In this document: one piece after another, positions 8,563 to 17,907 of the stretch
How positions within the stretch are numbered: position 1 is the stretch's first letter
Layout of the letters: every line of letters starts with the position of its first letter
Notes under the pieces: model-generated
Seen by the model: only the letters and a program-made list of their open reading frames with translations
The model's database searches: none
Told to the model about the DNA's origin: nothing
NCBI GenBank assembly: GCA_040507035.1
Contig: JBEVVR010000015.1
Location: 124,001 to 188,000 of the forward strand
Reading direction: 5' to 3'
Source: Thiodiazotropha sp040507035
GTDB taxonomy: Bacteria > Pseudomonadota > Gammaproteobacteria > Chromatiales > Chromatiaceae
Length of the DNA: 64,000 bases
Made by a program: the position numbers and the translations under genes

Positions 8563-10047
8563 ATGATCAATAGAGCGCTGAAGAAACTAGCTGTTTTTCT
8601 CCTATCAACCAGCCTGTTGGCAATATCGAACAGCCATTCACAAGAGGCGGATACCATTCAACTGCCGGAACTGGGCTCTCCATCGGATCAATATCTAACC
8701 CCACGAGACGAAGCACGGCTTGGCAGGGAGTTCATGCTCAATCTGCGTAAAACGGGCAAAGTGCTGGATGATCCTCAGATCTCTGAATACATTCAGCAGT
8801 TGGGAGATAAACTGCTGAAGCAGAGTGACGCGGTTGGTGAGAAGTTTACCTTTTTCATCGTCGATCAACCCGAAATCAATGCCTTTGCCGGCCCTGGGGG
8901 CTATATTGGCATCTATAGCGGCCTGATCCTGGCGACCCAGAGCGAGAGCGAATTGGCCTCTGTGATCGCCCACGAGATCGCCCACGTCACCCAGAAGCAC
9001 CTGCTACGCGCCTTTGATGCCGCCAACCGCATGAGCGGCAAGACCGCGGCCCTATTGCTGGCATCCATACTGGTGGGTGTCGCCGGATCACCCGATGCCG
9101 GCCTCGCCATGGCCACAGGCGTCCAGGCCAGCACCATTCAAGAGCAGATAAATTTCACCCGCAGTAACGAGGAAGAGGCCGATACCGTCGGTATCCAGAT
9201 CCTCGCGAAATCCGACTTCAATCCCCGCGCAATGCCGATCTTCTTTGAACGCCTCACCCACGCCAGCCGGCTCTATGAATCGGGCATACCGGAGATACTG
9301 CGCACCCATCCGGTCACTACCAATCGTATTGCAGACGCCCTGGGACGCGCGGAGAAATACAGTTACCGCCAATTTCCAGGCAACCTGAGCTACCACCTGA
9401 CCCGTGAAGCCCTGCGGGTCAGACAGTTCAAAGATCCCAGCAAGGCGGTCACCCACTTTGCCACCGGACTCGACGATGGACGCTATCTCAATCAGGAAGC
9501 CCATAGGTATGGCCACGCCCTTGCGCTGGCCGCCAACCGTCAACTCACCGAGGCAGAGAAGATCATCGATGCGTTGCAGCAGAAGAACCCGAGTCAGATC
9601 GAGTATATCCTCGCCGCGGCTGATTTGGCGGGGAGACGAGGAAACAACGAAAAAGTCCTCAAGATACTGGATACCTACTACAGCCTGATGCCCGATAACT
9701 ACCCATTGGCAAGCGCCTACATCGAGGCGCTTACAACCGCAAACAGATTGGGAAAAGCCCGTGAAATCACCCAACAATCAATTACTTTACGTAACAATGA
9801 ACCAAGACTCTATCGCCTGCTGAGCAAAATCGAGGAGTTGGATAACAACCCGGTGGAATCCCACCGTATGCTGGCCGAAGCCTTTGTTGCCAACGGCGAA
9901 CTTGCAGCGGCAGTACAGCAGCTGGAGATTTCGTTAAACAATGTTAACAAATCAGATTTCTACCTGACCTCCCGCATAGAGTCCCGCTTAAATAAGCTGC
10001 GTGAGCTACTCAAAGCCGAGGAGAGGGATGATAAAAAAAAGAACTGA
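8563..10047 (+). CDS. bepA: BepA/YfgC-like periplasmic M48 metalloprotease with TPR domain
   Basis: 494 residues. A signal peptide ends near residue 25 (LLAISNSHSQ). The M48 peptidase domain has the HExxH site in VIAHEIAHVTQKH (about 142-150) and the third zinc ligand in NEEEADTVGIQ. The C-terminal half is TPR-like (repeated ALALAANRQLTEAEKIIDAL-type helices). BepA acts in the periplasm in quality control of outer-membrane assembly (LptD/BAM). Length and domain order fit the family. Monocistronic in this window. Confidence 0.93.
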   Translation: MINRALKKLAVFLLSTSLLAISNSHSQEADTIQLPELGSPSDQYLTPRDEARLGREFMLNLRKTGKVLDDPQISEYIQQLGDKLLKQSDAVGEKFTFFIVDQPEINAFAGPGGYIGIYSGLILATQSESELASVIAHEIAHVTQKHLLRAFDAANRMSGKTAALLLASILVGVAGSPDAGLAMATGVQASTIQEQINFTRSNEEEADTVGIQILAKSDFNPRAMPIFFERLTHASRLYESGIPEILRTHPVTTNRIADALGRAEKYSYRQFPGNLSYHLTREALRVRQFKDPSKAVTHFATGLDDGRYLNQEAHRYGHALALAANRQLTEAEKIIDALQQKNPSQIEYILAAADLAGRRGNNEKVLKILDTYYSLMPDNYPLASAYIEALTTANRLGKAREITQQSITLRNNEPRLYRLLSKIEELDNNPVESHRMLAEAFVANGELAAAVQQLEISLNNVNKSDFYLTSRIESRLNKLRELLKAEERDDKKKN

Positions 10048-10663
10048 CCATCTTCTTCGGCCTGGCCGGCATCCGATACCTCAGCAGCTATTCAGGTAAA
10101 CCCCAATCAGCCACGCATAAAACCCAAGCCCGCTATGCTGATGACTCGCCTAGAAAACCTCAAATCACTAATATCTCAACAATTTTAACTTGATATCGTC
10201 GATCGTTTAGGTATTCTTACACGCTACCAATATAAGGTAGCATGTTAGGCATAAAGCCGGCATGCAAAGAAAAAAACTTGTCGCGGTTTTACCGCGGATT
10301 GACGAACAACAAGGATGGATGGGTGCAGACTGTCGCAACTTTTTATTATAAAAATTGTTCTAAAGCGTCAGATGTCGCATGATTTATAGGGTTTATGGTG
10401 TCTTGATTGCATTCAGCAATCCCAAGGCATTGATGTGACCCGACAGCCGACTTCAGCAGTTTTGTCAGACACTAGTAAGCAAACAATGACGGCGGCAGAT
10501 AACGTGCACTCAACCCGGTAGTCATGGTGCCACAACTCACTCTCTAATTAAGTAGATGGGGCATTTAAGACGATTAGAATAACCGGGCAATGAAATTGAC
10601 CAACCAACTCAGTTTCATACTATAACTGTTAATCACTAACCTTTCTCAGTCTGGAGAGAATGA
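10048..10663. other. Long intergenic region upstream of soxYZ
   Basis: 616 bases without a supported gene, AT-rich for this genome. A small perfect hairpin lies at 10282-10296 (CGCGGT/ACCGCG with a TTT loop). The soxY Shine-Dalgarno sequence GGAGAG is at the right end. The region presumably contains the soxYZ promoter and operators, but I cannot point to a specific site. Confidence 0.5.
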
Positions 10664-11140
10664 ATGAGCACAGAAATAAAACGCAGGATCTTCCTCAAAA
10701 GATCGCTTGCAGCAGGCACCGTAGGCATTGCTGCTGCCGCCGGTTTACTGGCACCTCAAAGAGTACTCGCCGCCTGGAACAAAGAGGCATTTGAAGCAAA
10801 GGAGCTCCCGGCAGCTCTGAATGCGTTATTAGGCAGTTCCGATGTCGCTGATTCCGCCGACATTACGGTAAAAGCACCCGATATCGCAGAGAACGGTGCC
10901 GTAGTTCCGGTCACGGTGGAGACAGCAATGGAAGGCGTTGAATCGATCTCCATCATTGCATCCAACAATCCTGTACCTCTGGTAGCCAACTTCGTTATGG
11001 GTACCGGTGCTAGTGGTTTTGTATCCACGCGTATCAAGATGGGTAAAACCGGCGATGTCGTTGGCATAGTCAAGGCTGGCGGCAAACTCCACAGCGCTAA
11101 AAAAGAAGTTAAAGTCACCATTGGTGGTTGCGGCGGTTGA
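10664..11140 (+). CDS. soxY: SoxY, thiosulfate-oxidation sulfur carrier subunit
   Basis: Periplasmic protein that covalently carries sulfur intermediates on its C-terminal cysteine during Sox-dependent thiosulfate oxidation. 158 residues. The N-terminus has a Tat-like signal (RRIFLKRSLAAGTVGIAAA) cleaved near VLA-AW. The C-terminus ends in GGCGG, the swinging-arm motif with the reactive Cys, as required. Followed after 45 bases by soxZ. No soxAXB or soxCD is in this window; in organisms with the reverse Dsr pathway, Sox without SoxCD hands sulfur to stored S0 and then Dsr. Confidence 0.97.
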   Translation: MSTEIKRRIFLKRSLAAGTVGIAAAAGLLAPQRVLAAWNKEAFEAKELPAALNALLGSSDVADSADITVKAPDIAENGAVVPVTVETAMEGVESISIIASNNPVPLVANFVMGTGASGFVSTRIKMGKTGDVVGIVKAGGKLHSAKKEVKVTIGGCGG

Positions 11141-11185
11141 TTCCAGCCGGGACGATCTCAGCAACACGTACACGAGGAACAGAAC

Positions 11186-11500
11186 ATGGCTAAATCGATC
11201 AAGATCCGCGCCAAAGAGAAAGGTGGGGTAACCACCGTAAAGGCCCTGATGACCCATCCCATGGAGACCGGTGCCCGCAAAGATTCGAAGACTGGCAAAA
11301 AAATACCGGCCCACTTCATTCAGGAAGTTGTCTGCAAACATAAGGGAAACACGGTGATGACCGCAGAATGGAGCGGTGGTATCTCAAAGAATCCCTACAT
11401 ATCCTTTAAGTTCTCCGGCGGCGCCAAAGGCGACGAAATCGAACTCAGCTGGAATGATAACAAGGGTGGTAGCGATAGTATGAAAAGCGCCATCAAATAA
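11186..11500 (+). CDS. soxZ: SoxZ, thiosulfate-oxidation carrier partner
   Basis: 104-residue partner that forms the SoxYZ heterodimer. It shows the family landmarks MAKSIKIRAKEK, LMTHPMETGARKDSKTGKKIPAHFI and the terminal immunoglobulin-like strands (WSGGISKNPYISFKF). No signal peptide is visible, as usual; SoxZ is co-exported with SoxY through the Tat system. Shine-Dalgarno GAGGAA upstream of 11186. Transcription probably ends at the hairpin 11525-11550. Confidence 0.97.
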   Translation: MAKSIKIRAKEKGGVTTVKALMTHPMETGARKDSKTGKKIPAHFIQEVVCKHKGNTVMTAEWSGGISKNPYISFKFSGGAKGDEIELSWNDNKGGSDSMKSAIK

Positions 11501-11524
11501 CACCAGTTGTTCAAGCTAGAGTAT

Positions 11525-11555
11525 AAAAGGACGCCTCAGTGCGTCCTTTTTCTCT
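11525..11555 (+). terminator. Rho-independent terminator of soxYZ
   Basis: Perfect 10-base stem AAAAGGACGC (11525-11534) with GCGTCCTTTT (11541-11550), 6-base loop, continuing into a T-rich run. It lies 24 bases after the soxZ stop. It could also act on the opposite strand for the convergent gene ending at 11583, since the stem is flanked by A-rich sequence on the left. Confidence 0.85.
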
Positions 11556-11582
11556 GCCCTGGTGTTTGGATCACTCTAACTC

Positions 11583-12704
11583 CTACTCCTGTTTTTTATC
11601 CTGCTCAGCGTCCTCTTCGAGCAATTTGGCCCACTCCTCTTCCAGGGAGCCCGCCTCAAATTCACTGCTATCCGCCAATGCCTCAGCCTCATCGGGGATC
11701 TCAATATCGATCTTCTCAAGGTCATCGACCATAGATTCACCGACACTGTTTTCGGTTTCTGTCTGTGCCTGGTTTTCGGTCTCTTCAATCATCTCATCGG
11801 CCAGTTCCATCACCTCATCAATGATCTCCGAAACATCCTCATCCGCTTCAGCCGCATCTTCATCCAAACTGGCATTTTCCGCAGTTTGAGTCTGTGCCGA
11901 GTCCTCTTCGGCCGAGGTGTCAGTCTCCTCGAGATAGGAGGATTGTTCCATCTCCTCAGCGTTAAAGTCGGGTATCTCCGTGTCAAGCGCAGACGTGGAA
12001 CTCACTGCTTCCGCCGGCAACTCATCCAACATGGACTCTGCCGCCGCGGTAGTCTGTTGTTGTGTCGATTCTTCCACCTCACTCTCGACACTGGGTTCCG
12101 CGCTCTCCCCCTGGGGCTGACCCGCATCCGCAGTATCGGCAACCGGGGCTGCAGTATCAGTGGTTGGTTCCACGCCACCGGAAAACATGGTCGAGTACTC
12201 ATTCAACATTCTACCCATGGTGTCCATGGTCACCCGCAACTCTTCAGATAGCCGTTCGTTCTCCTCTTTGAGCTTGTTGATATCCTCGCTCTCTTCAGTC
12301 GCAGGTCCCTGCTCCGAGGTGGCGGTTGATTCTGGCGCCCCCAGACCCTGATAACCAAGCACCAGGTTCTCCACATCCACATCCAGCTGTTGCAGATGTA
12401 CCTGGTCGTCCTTGATAAAACCATTGATGACATTTTGATAGAGCAACATCTCCGTCTGCATGATGTTGTGCGTCGTCTGTTCCAAATCGTCATCTGCTAA
12501 CTTGTAACTATCCTGCAACAACACTTTCAAGCGTTTTTCCCTGTTGGCCTTGTCGCTTTGTACGCGCTCCGCCAGATGGGTGGCGGCCTTGCGAATTCTC
12601 CCTTTACGCATCAGGGTGAAGAACAGCAGCAGGCCGCTCAGTACAAGCAGACCGACCATGACCTCAGCGACAATCAGCGCTACCAGGGAACTGACTTCAA
12701 TCAT
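11583..12704 (-). CDS. Membrane-anchored acidic protein of unknown function
   Basis: 373 residues. One N-terminal transmembrane helix (about 6-30: LVALIVAEVMVGLLVLSGLLLFF), then a basic and helical segment (KGRIRKAATHLAERVQ), then about 250 residues extremely rich in E/D/A/S/T with little predicted fold. The C-terminus is also acidic. Its start overlaps the stop of the upstream VWA gene by 4 bases, so the two are translationally coupled and likely act together at the inner membrane. I do not recognise a named family. Confidence 0.8.
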   Translation of the reverse strand: MIEVSSLVALIVAEVMVGLLVLSGLLLFFTLMRKGRIRKAATHLAERVQSDKANREKRLKVLLQDSYKLADDDLEQTTHNIMQTEMLLYQNVINGFIKDDQVHLQQLDVDVENLVLGYQGLGAPESTATSEQGPATEESEDINKLKEENERLSEELRVTMDTMGRMLNEYSTMFSGGVEPTTDTAAPVADTADAGQPQGESAEPSVESEVEESTQQQTTAAAESMLDELPAEAVSSTSALDTEIPDFNAEEMEQSSYLEETDTSAEEDSAQTQTAENASLDEDAAEADEDVSEIIDEVMELADEMIEETENQAQTETENSVGESMVDDLEKIDIEIPDEAEALADSSEFEAGSLEEEWAKLLEEDAEQDKKQE

Positions 12705-14560
12705 TTTTCATCTGCCTCATCCTTCTCAGCGGTGGTGGCATTCTCATCCACCAGGCTGACCACGGCGCGTTTGTTACGTATGAAGAACCACCAAGCAGCT
12801 CCACCACCGACGATCAACAGCAGGTTGATAACACCAAACCAGATCAGTGCTGAGACCCAGCCCCCCTGCTCTTCACTCTTCTCTTCCGGCTCTGGCTCGA
12901 CTTCAGGTTCCGGCTGCGGCTGCGGCTCCGGCTCCGGTTCAGGCTCTACCGGGGGGGGTGGCGGTGGTGGTTCAGGTTTTGTGACAGCCACGGGTTCAGG
13001 CAGTTTCATACCCTCAATCTCGACTGGCATATCAAAGTAGGAGATGGACTCTCCAGAGCGACTTTTGGCACTTGCCTTGACCGCGATCTGCCGCGGACCG
13101 GCGAAACTCATGAGATCGATTTCACCGCTGCCACCGTCTCCTCCCGGAAGGCTGTTCATCGAGAGGCGGAACTGCTCACCCTCGGCATTCTCCAACCAGG
13201 TTTCGAGTTGCAATGAAGCAGGATCGATCAGCTCCCCATCAGCGCTGATTTTTACATCGAGTAGGTGACCATCACTGCGGGGGGAGACCTCCAGATTGAC
13301 CGGCGGCACCACCTCATAGGTCATCCTTTTTTCGCGGACAAAGGTAGGACCGCTTGCATTCACGACCAACTCACCTACACCGCTGGCAACTGACTCGCCG
13401 CCAAATGAAAGGGTAAACAGACCGTCGTTAGCGGCCTCATCTGGCTGCTGGCCACTATCCTGCAGGGGCCTTGCTTCCGAAGTACCTCTACTATCCTGCT
13501 GGGTAGCAGAGACATTGACCACACTGAGAAACTCCTGTTTGCGAATCAGCTTACCGTGATCACTGAACTCTACGACAACCGGCAGACTTGTACCCTGTAT
13601 CAGACGGTTGGGCAGTTCGCTGGTCTTCATTTTCAGATCGGTCACGATCATGACCCGGTTGTCGGGATCGACTTCCGCGCGAATCTTCCACTCTCCCGGT
13701 TGTGGATCCGATATGGTCAGCATGTCGTAGCCCTTGTCCCGATGCCAGCTCACCGAGGAGGGTGCGCTGTCCGCTTTGAAGGTCTTGCCGGCGGGGGTAA
13801 CAACCTCTGTCTCCTGGGCACCGGGTTTACGAAACACCAACAGGGTCGCTTCGGTAATCGTCTCATCCACTTTAAACTTGTTATCCTGCAGCGGCAGGGC
13901 ATCGGGTTTACCCACCTTCTCGAAGATTCTGAGAAACACCTTTTGCAGCTGCTCGGCGTTTTCAACCTGCTCATACCAACCGCCAGTGGTACTGGCCAGC
14001 TGCTTCATCAGTTCATGGTCGGCGTTCTTCGACAAGGCTATGGTATGCACCGTAGCTTCCCGATCCGCCAGACGAGGTAAAATCCGTTCCAGGATACGCC
14101 GCTTCGATGCCGCGTTTTTGGTCCGGTCCCTGGAGATATCCACCATCCCGTCTGTGAGCAGAATGACACTGCGGCGGTTGGCACCGGGTGGGCCGCTCCA
14201 ATCTTCGGTGGAGCGCTTAAGGGCGTCTTCGATATTGGTGAATTGACCAGGGGAGCCGATCGACTCAGATGATTTGCGTGCCCGCTGCTTCCACGCCTTG
14301 TCGACCTGGCCCAGGGGTATCTGCATATTGACATATTGACCGAATGTCCAGACACCCGCTCTGGTTTCGGCCGAGAGCAGACCGACCAATAGGCGCAGCG
14401 CGGGACGTCTCAGGTTGTTTGGGTCATTCTGCTTCATGCTGCCGGATACATCGATAAGAATCCGCACATCAGCCTTCTCTTCAACAGCAAGCAGTTGGCC
14501 GCTCCAGAGCAGCGTCAACAACAGCGAGAGTACAATCCAGGCCTTTCCTTTCGTCATCAC
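12701..14560 (-). CDS. Membrane-anchored VWA-domain protein
   Basis: 619 residues. Signal peptide (about 1-25, LSLLLTLLWSGQLLAVEE), then a von Willebrand A domain (about 30-220) with the MIDAS motif DVSGSMK and a later TDG (LLTDGMVDIS). Beta-rich domains follow (about 230-530), then a low-complexity E/P/Q linker (about 535-575), and a C-terminal transmembrane helix (about 580-602) with a short acidic tail. Likely periplasmic with the tail in the cytoplasm. It resembles the uncharacterised family TIGR03503 in layout, by memory. Coupled with the acidic membrane protein downstream. Confidence 0.85.
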   Translation of the reverse strand: MMTKGKAWIVLSLLLTLLWSGQLLAVEEKADVRILIDVSGSMKQNDPNNLRRPALRLLVGLLSAETRAGVWTFGQYVNMQIPLGQVDKAWKQRARKSSESIGSPGQFTNIEDALKRSTEDWSGPPGANRRSVILLTDGMVDISRDRTKNAASKRRILERILPRLADREATVHTIALSKNADHELMKQLASTTGGWYEQVENAEQLQKVFLRIFEKVGKPDALPLQDNKFKVDETITEATLLVFRKPGAQETEVVTPAGKTFKADSAPSSVSWHRDKGYDMLTISDPQPGEWKIRAEVDPDNRVMIVTDLKMKTSELPNRLIQGTSLPVVVEFSDHGKLIRKQEFLSVVNVSATQQDSRGTSEARPLQDSGQQPDEAANDGLFTLSFGGESVASGVGELVVNASGPTFVREKRMTYEVVPPVNLEVSPRSDGHLLDVKISADGELIDPASLQLETWLENAEGEQFRLSMNSLPGGDGGSGEIDLMSFAGPRQIAVKASAKSRSGESISYFDMPVEIEGMKLPEPVAVTKPEPPPPPPPVEPEPEPEPQPQPEPEVEPEPEEKSEEQGGWVSALIWFGVINLLLIVGGGAAWWFFIRNKRAVVSLVDENATTAEKDEADEK

Positions 14561-14648
14561 GAGGTCATCCCAGCTCTATCTATAGAGTCAATAGTCAGAT
14601 AATTGGAGAAAACTCCATATCCGTCTATCGGCTGATGCGGGTAGCTCT

Positions 14649-15551
14649 TTAATTCCTATTATCTGAGCGAGCGTGCCGGTAGGGTGACTGCCCACCCTTG
14701 GGTTGCCTATGGAAACGCTTGTATGACCACTGGTACTGGCTAGGCAAGCGACGGATGATCGATTCGACGGCAAGATTCAACGCGCTGGCGGCTACAACTG
14801 GGTCCTTATCCATGATTCTCTCATCGGCCGGCAGATAGTGGATGTGGTAGCCTCGGCCAGCGGAAAGGCGTTCGGCATAGGTAAAGATCACCTTGGCCCC
14901 CGTCTTCCTCGCCAGTCGATTGGTTAACAGCATGGTCAATGCCGGAATCCCGAAAAAGGGGGCGAAGACCGCCCCGGCATCCGATTTCGGCTGTTGATCC
15001 GGCAGCATACAGGTGACACCACCCGATTTGAGTGAGGCCAGAATCCGCTTCACCCCGGAGGTATCCGTCGGTACCAATTCCGAGCCGCTGCGCTCTCTTG
15101 CCTGTTTTACTACATCATCGTAGGCCCTGTTTCTGGGCGGGCGGTAGAGGGAGGTCACCTGTTGATGGGTGGCCAGCTCCAATCCAATGATCTCCCAACA
15201 ACCCAGGTGAGGGGCAAGGATGATCAAACCCTGTCCCTTCTCCCGCTGCAGCAGTTCAGCGCCTGAGATGCCTTCAATCAATCCCAGCACTCGTTTGGTG
15301 GGCGCGAACCAGATGATGGCCAACTCCATCAAAGTCGCGCCCATCTCGATGGTCGCCTGATCACGCAGCTCAATCAGCTCCTTGTCCGACATATCAGGAA
15401 AGCAGAGACGAAGATTGATCTCGGTGATCCGCCTTTCGCGATTGGGAAACCAGGTATAGAGACGCCCCAGCAAACGGCCAATACGGTGCGACCAAGTCAA
15501 TGGCAGATTGGCGGCAAGTCGCCACAGAGTGTAGACGGGGTGTTTTGACAT
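14649..15551 (-). CDS. Lipid A biosynthesis (lauroyl-type) acyltransferase, LpxL/HtrB family
   Basis: Inner-membrane acyltransferase that adds a secondary acyl chain to lipid A. The catalytic HX4D/E motif is in LAPHLGCWEIIGLE, and family signatures include SLYRPPRN and MLPDQQPKSDAGAVFAPFFG (YRPPRN and DQ blocks). About 300 residues from ATG 15551 (MSKHPVYTLWRLAANLP), the normal length; the frame is open 16 codons further to 15599. LpxL versus LpxM or LpxP cannot be separated by eye. Stands alone between the VWA protein and a divergent rhodanese. Confidence 0.92.
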   Translation of the reverse strand: MSKHPVYTLWRLAANLPLTWSHRIGRLLGRLYTWFPNRERRITEINLRLCFPDMSDKELIELRDQATIEMGATLMELAIIWFAPTKRVLGLIEGISGAELLQREKGQGLIILAPHLGCWEIIGLELATHQQVTSLYRPPRNRAYDDVVKQARERSGSELVPTDTSGVKRILASLKSGGVTCMLPDQQPKSDAGAVFAPFFGIPALTMLLTNRLARKTGAKVIFTYAERLSAGRGYHIHYLPADERIMDKDPVVAASALNLAVESIIRRLPSQYQWSYKRFHRQPKGGQSPYRHARSDNRN

Positions 15552-15725
15552 GATGCGGTGATTGTACACAAAAAGGGCCTGATCCCAATCGGATATCATC
15601 TATCTATTGACCAGCAAGATGTTAGCTGATGGCTATTGCAATCCAGGAGTGTTGGATTGCTTTCATGTTCAAAACATCTACCATGTAGTGGTATAGATCC
15701 CAACTGTATCCATAGGATAGTTTTC

Positions 15726-16154
15726 ATGAGTGAGTCTCATCTGCACAACCTTTCACCACAACAAGCCTGGCAATTGATGCAGGACGATCCACGTACCGTG
15801 CTTGTGGACATCAGGTCCAGCATGGAGTTTCTCTTCGTCGGACACCCCAAGGGTGCTGTCCACGTACCCTGGATCGATGAACCGGACTGGACGGTGAATC
15901 CCCACTTTGTCACCGATATCAGAAAGCTCCTCCTTGGCGGCAGCATCTGTACCATCGATGAGGGTTGTGCACCGGTAGTTCTAATCTGCCGCAGCGGAAA
16001 ACGCTCACTGGAGGCGGGGAAAGCGCTTATCGACGCGGGATTTGTCCGCGTCTACCATATCGATGAGGGTTTCGAGGGCGATTTGGATGAGGATCATCAT
16101 CGCAGCAGTTCGGGGGGTTGGCGCTATCACGGTTTACCCTGGGAACAGTGCTGA
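15726..16154 (+). CDS. Rhodanese-like domain protein
   Basis: Single rhodanese domain, 142 residues, cytoplasmic. The active-site loop is CRSGKRS, with the catalytic Cys and a basic environment typical of sulfurtransferases. An upstream DIRSSMEFLFVGHPKGAVHVPW block is the usual CH2-type N-terminal signature. It may shuttle sulfane sulfur in the same cell that runs the Dsr pathway, but it is not in a tusA/dsrE2 cluster, so the partner is unknown. ATG 15726 is preferred over 15636 because the domain starts immediately after it. Confidence 0.92.
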   Translation: MSESHLHNLSPQQAWQLMQDDPRTVLVDIRSSMEFLFVGHPKGAVHVPWIDEPDWTVNPHFVTDIRKLLLGGSICTIDEGCAPVVLICRSGKRSLEAGKALIDAGFVRVYHIDEGFEGDLDEDHHRSSSGGWRYHGLPWEQC

Positions 16155-16156
16155 AC

Positions 16157-16933
16157 CTAGTCTTTTATACCGACACCCCGTGACAGAAGTCGCAAGCTAT
16201 AGAAGGTGAGAATAGCGATGAAGCCCAGAATAATCGTCAACGCCAGCGTCACATTGATATCCGATATCCCAAGAATCCCAAAGCGGAATGTGTTGACCAT
16301 GTAGAGCACCGGATTGGCCAGGGATAGTTGCTGCCAGAACCCCGGCAGCAACTCGATGGAGTAGAAGACTCCGCCCAGATAGGTCAAAGGTGTCAGCACA
16401 AAGGTCGGTACGATGGAGATATCATCGAATGTTTTGGCATACACTGCATTGATGAACCCCGCCAGGGCAAAGAGTACCGAAGTCAGAACAAAGACCAACA
16501 GGGTCAAACCATAGCTGTTGATGGAGAGATCAGTAAAAAACAGCGAGATGATCGTGACCAATATACCAACCATGGTACCGCGCGCCACACCGCCTATTAC
16601 ATAGCCGCTGAGTATCACCCAGTGGGGTACGGGTGCGATCAGCAGCTCTTCGATGTAGTGCTGCAGCTTGGTGCCAAAGAATGAAGAGACCACATTGGCA
16701 TAGGAGTTCTGGATCACCGACATCAGGATCAGGCCGGGTACGATAAAGTCGATATAGCGGTAGCCATCCATTTCACCGATGCGATCGCCAATCAATCTGC
16801 CGAAGATGACGAAATAGAGAGTTGTGGTTATCGCCGGCGGGAGCAGAGTCTGTACCCAAATGCGCATGAAGCGCAGTATCTCCTTGGTAACGATGGTCTG
16901 GAATGCGATACGGTAGATTTGCCAGCTGTTCAC
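16157..16933 (-). CDS. ABC-2 type transporter permease
   Basis: 258 residues, six hydrophobic segments, YadH-like ABC-2 permease. Signature stretches LPPAITTTLYFVIFGRLIGDRIGEM and PLTYLGGVFYSIELLPGFWQ are typical for this group. It overlaps the ATPase gene by 4 bases (16930-16933), so the two form one exporter in the inner membrane. The substrate is unknown; YadGH homologues are uncharacterised exporters. The stop is only 2 bases from the convergent rhodanese stop. Confidence 0.93.
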   Translation of the reverse strand: MNSWQIYRIAFQTIVTKEILRFMRIWVQTLLPPAITTTLYFVIFGRLIGDRIGEMDGYRYIDFIVPGLILMSVIQNSYANVVSSFFGTKLQHYIEELLIAPVPHWVILSGYVIGGVARGTMVGILVTIISLFFTDLSINSYGLTLLVFVLTSVLFALAGFINAVYAKTFDDISIVPTFVLTPLTYLGGVFYSIELLPGFWQQLSLANPVLYMVNTFRFGILGISDINVTLALTIILGFIAILTFYSLRLLSRGVGIKD

Positions 16934-17862
16934 GTTGACACCCGCATCTGCTTGGAGCCGTCGACCAGATCCACGAACATCTGTTCCAGACGATTCTGTT
17001 TGTTGCGCATGCTGCTCACCTCGATGCCCTGATCTGAAAGCAGTGCGAACAGCTGATTCATGCTCTGTTCCCGTGTCACCTCCACCTCCAGGGTTTCACT
17101 ATCGATCAAGGTGGCTTGATATTCAGGTAAAGCAGGAGCGCTGCTGATGGGCGCTGCCAGATTGAGCAGGAACACCTCGGTGTGCAGTTGACTCAACAAT
17201 CTCGACATACTGGTCTGCTCGACGATACGTCCATGATCGATAATGGCGATATTGCGACACAAGCTCTCCGCCTCCTCCAGATAGTGGGTAGTCAGAATAA
17301 TGGTGGTACCCTTGCGGTTGATCTCGCGCATGAAATCCCACATCGAGCGTCGAATTTCGATATCGACCCCGGCGGTCGGCTCATCCAGAATCAATAGCCT
17401 TGGCTGGTGCACCAAGGCCCGGGCTATCATCAATCTGCGTTTCATACCCCCCGAAAGCCAACGCGCCTGGGTAACACGCTTTTCCCACAAGCCCAATCGT
17501 TTCAATGCCTCATCGGCGCGCTCAAAGGCCAGCTTGCGCGGAATCCCGTAATACCCAGCCTGATTCACCAGGATCTCCACCACCGGCTCCCACATGTTGA
17601 AGTTGAACTCCTGAGGCACCAGACCGATCAGGCGCTTTGCCTGATCCCTCTGCCGATCCAGATCGTGGCCGTAGATCTCTACCCTGCCGGCGGTTTTGTT
17701 TATCAACGAGGCGATAATACTGATAGCGGTGGACTTGCCGGCGCCATTCGGCCCCAGCAGGGCAAAAAAGTCCCCCTGTTCTACCTTCAGATCGATTCCC
17801 ATCAGGGCTTCGAAACCGTTACGGTAGGTCTTGTGCAGGTTTTCGATGATAAGTGCAGCCAC
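16930..17862 (-). CDS. ABC transporter ATP-binding protein
   Basis: 310 residues, YadG-like. Walker A is GPNGAGKS (about 36-43), signature LSGGMKRR, Walker B LLILDEPTAGVDIEIRR, H-loop LTTHYLEEAE. A C-terminal extension of about 80 residues (after residue 225) is common in this drug/polysaccharide-exporter class. Pairs with the overlapping ABC-2 permease downstream. Cytoplasmic, membrane-associated. Confidence 0.95.
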   Translation of the reverse strand: MAALIIENLHKTYRNGFEALMGIDLKVEQGDFFALLGPNGAGKSTAISIIASLINKTAGRVEIYGHDLDRQRDQAKRLIGLVPQEFNFNMWEPVVEILVNQAGYYGIPRKLAFERADEALKRLGLWEKRVTQARWLSGGMKRRLMIARALVHQPRLLILDEPTAGVDIEIRRSMWDFMREINRKGTTIILTTHYLEEAESLCRNIAIIDHGRIVEQTSMSRLLSQLHTEVFLLNLAAPISSAPALPEYQATLIDSETLEVEVTREQSMNQLFALLSDQGIEVSSMRNKQNRLEQMFVDLVDGSKQMRVST

Positions 17863-17907
17863 GGTAGAAACTTCAGCTATGAGGCACCCGGTCGGTGCCT
17901 GTTAACA

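Noticed and set aside
12880..12980. DNA repeat (GGCTCCGGCTCC-like)
   Set aside because: It encodes the E/P/Q linker of the VWA protein, so it is coding low complexity, not a separate element.
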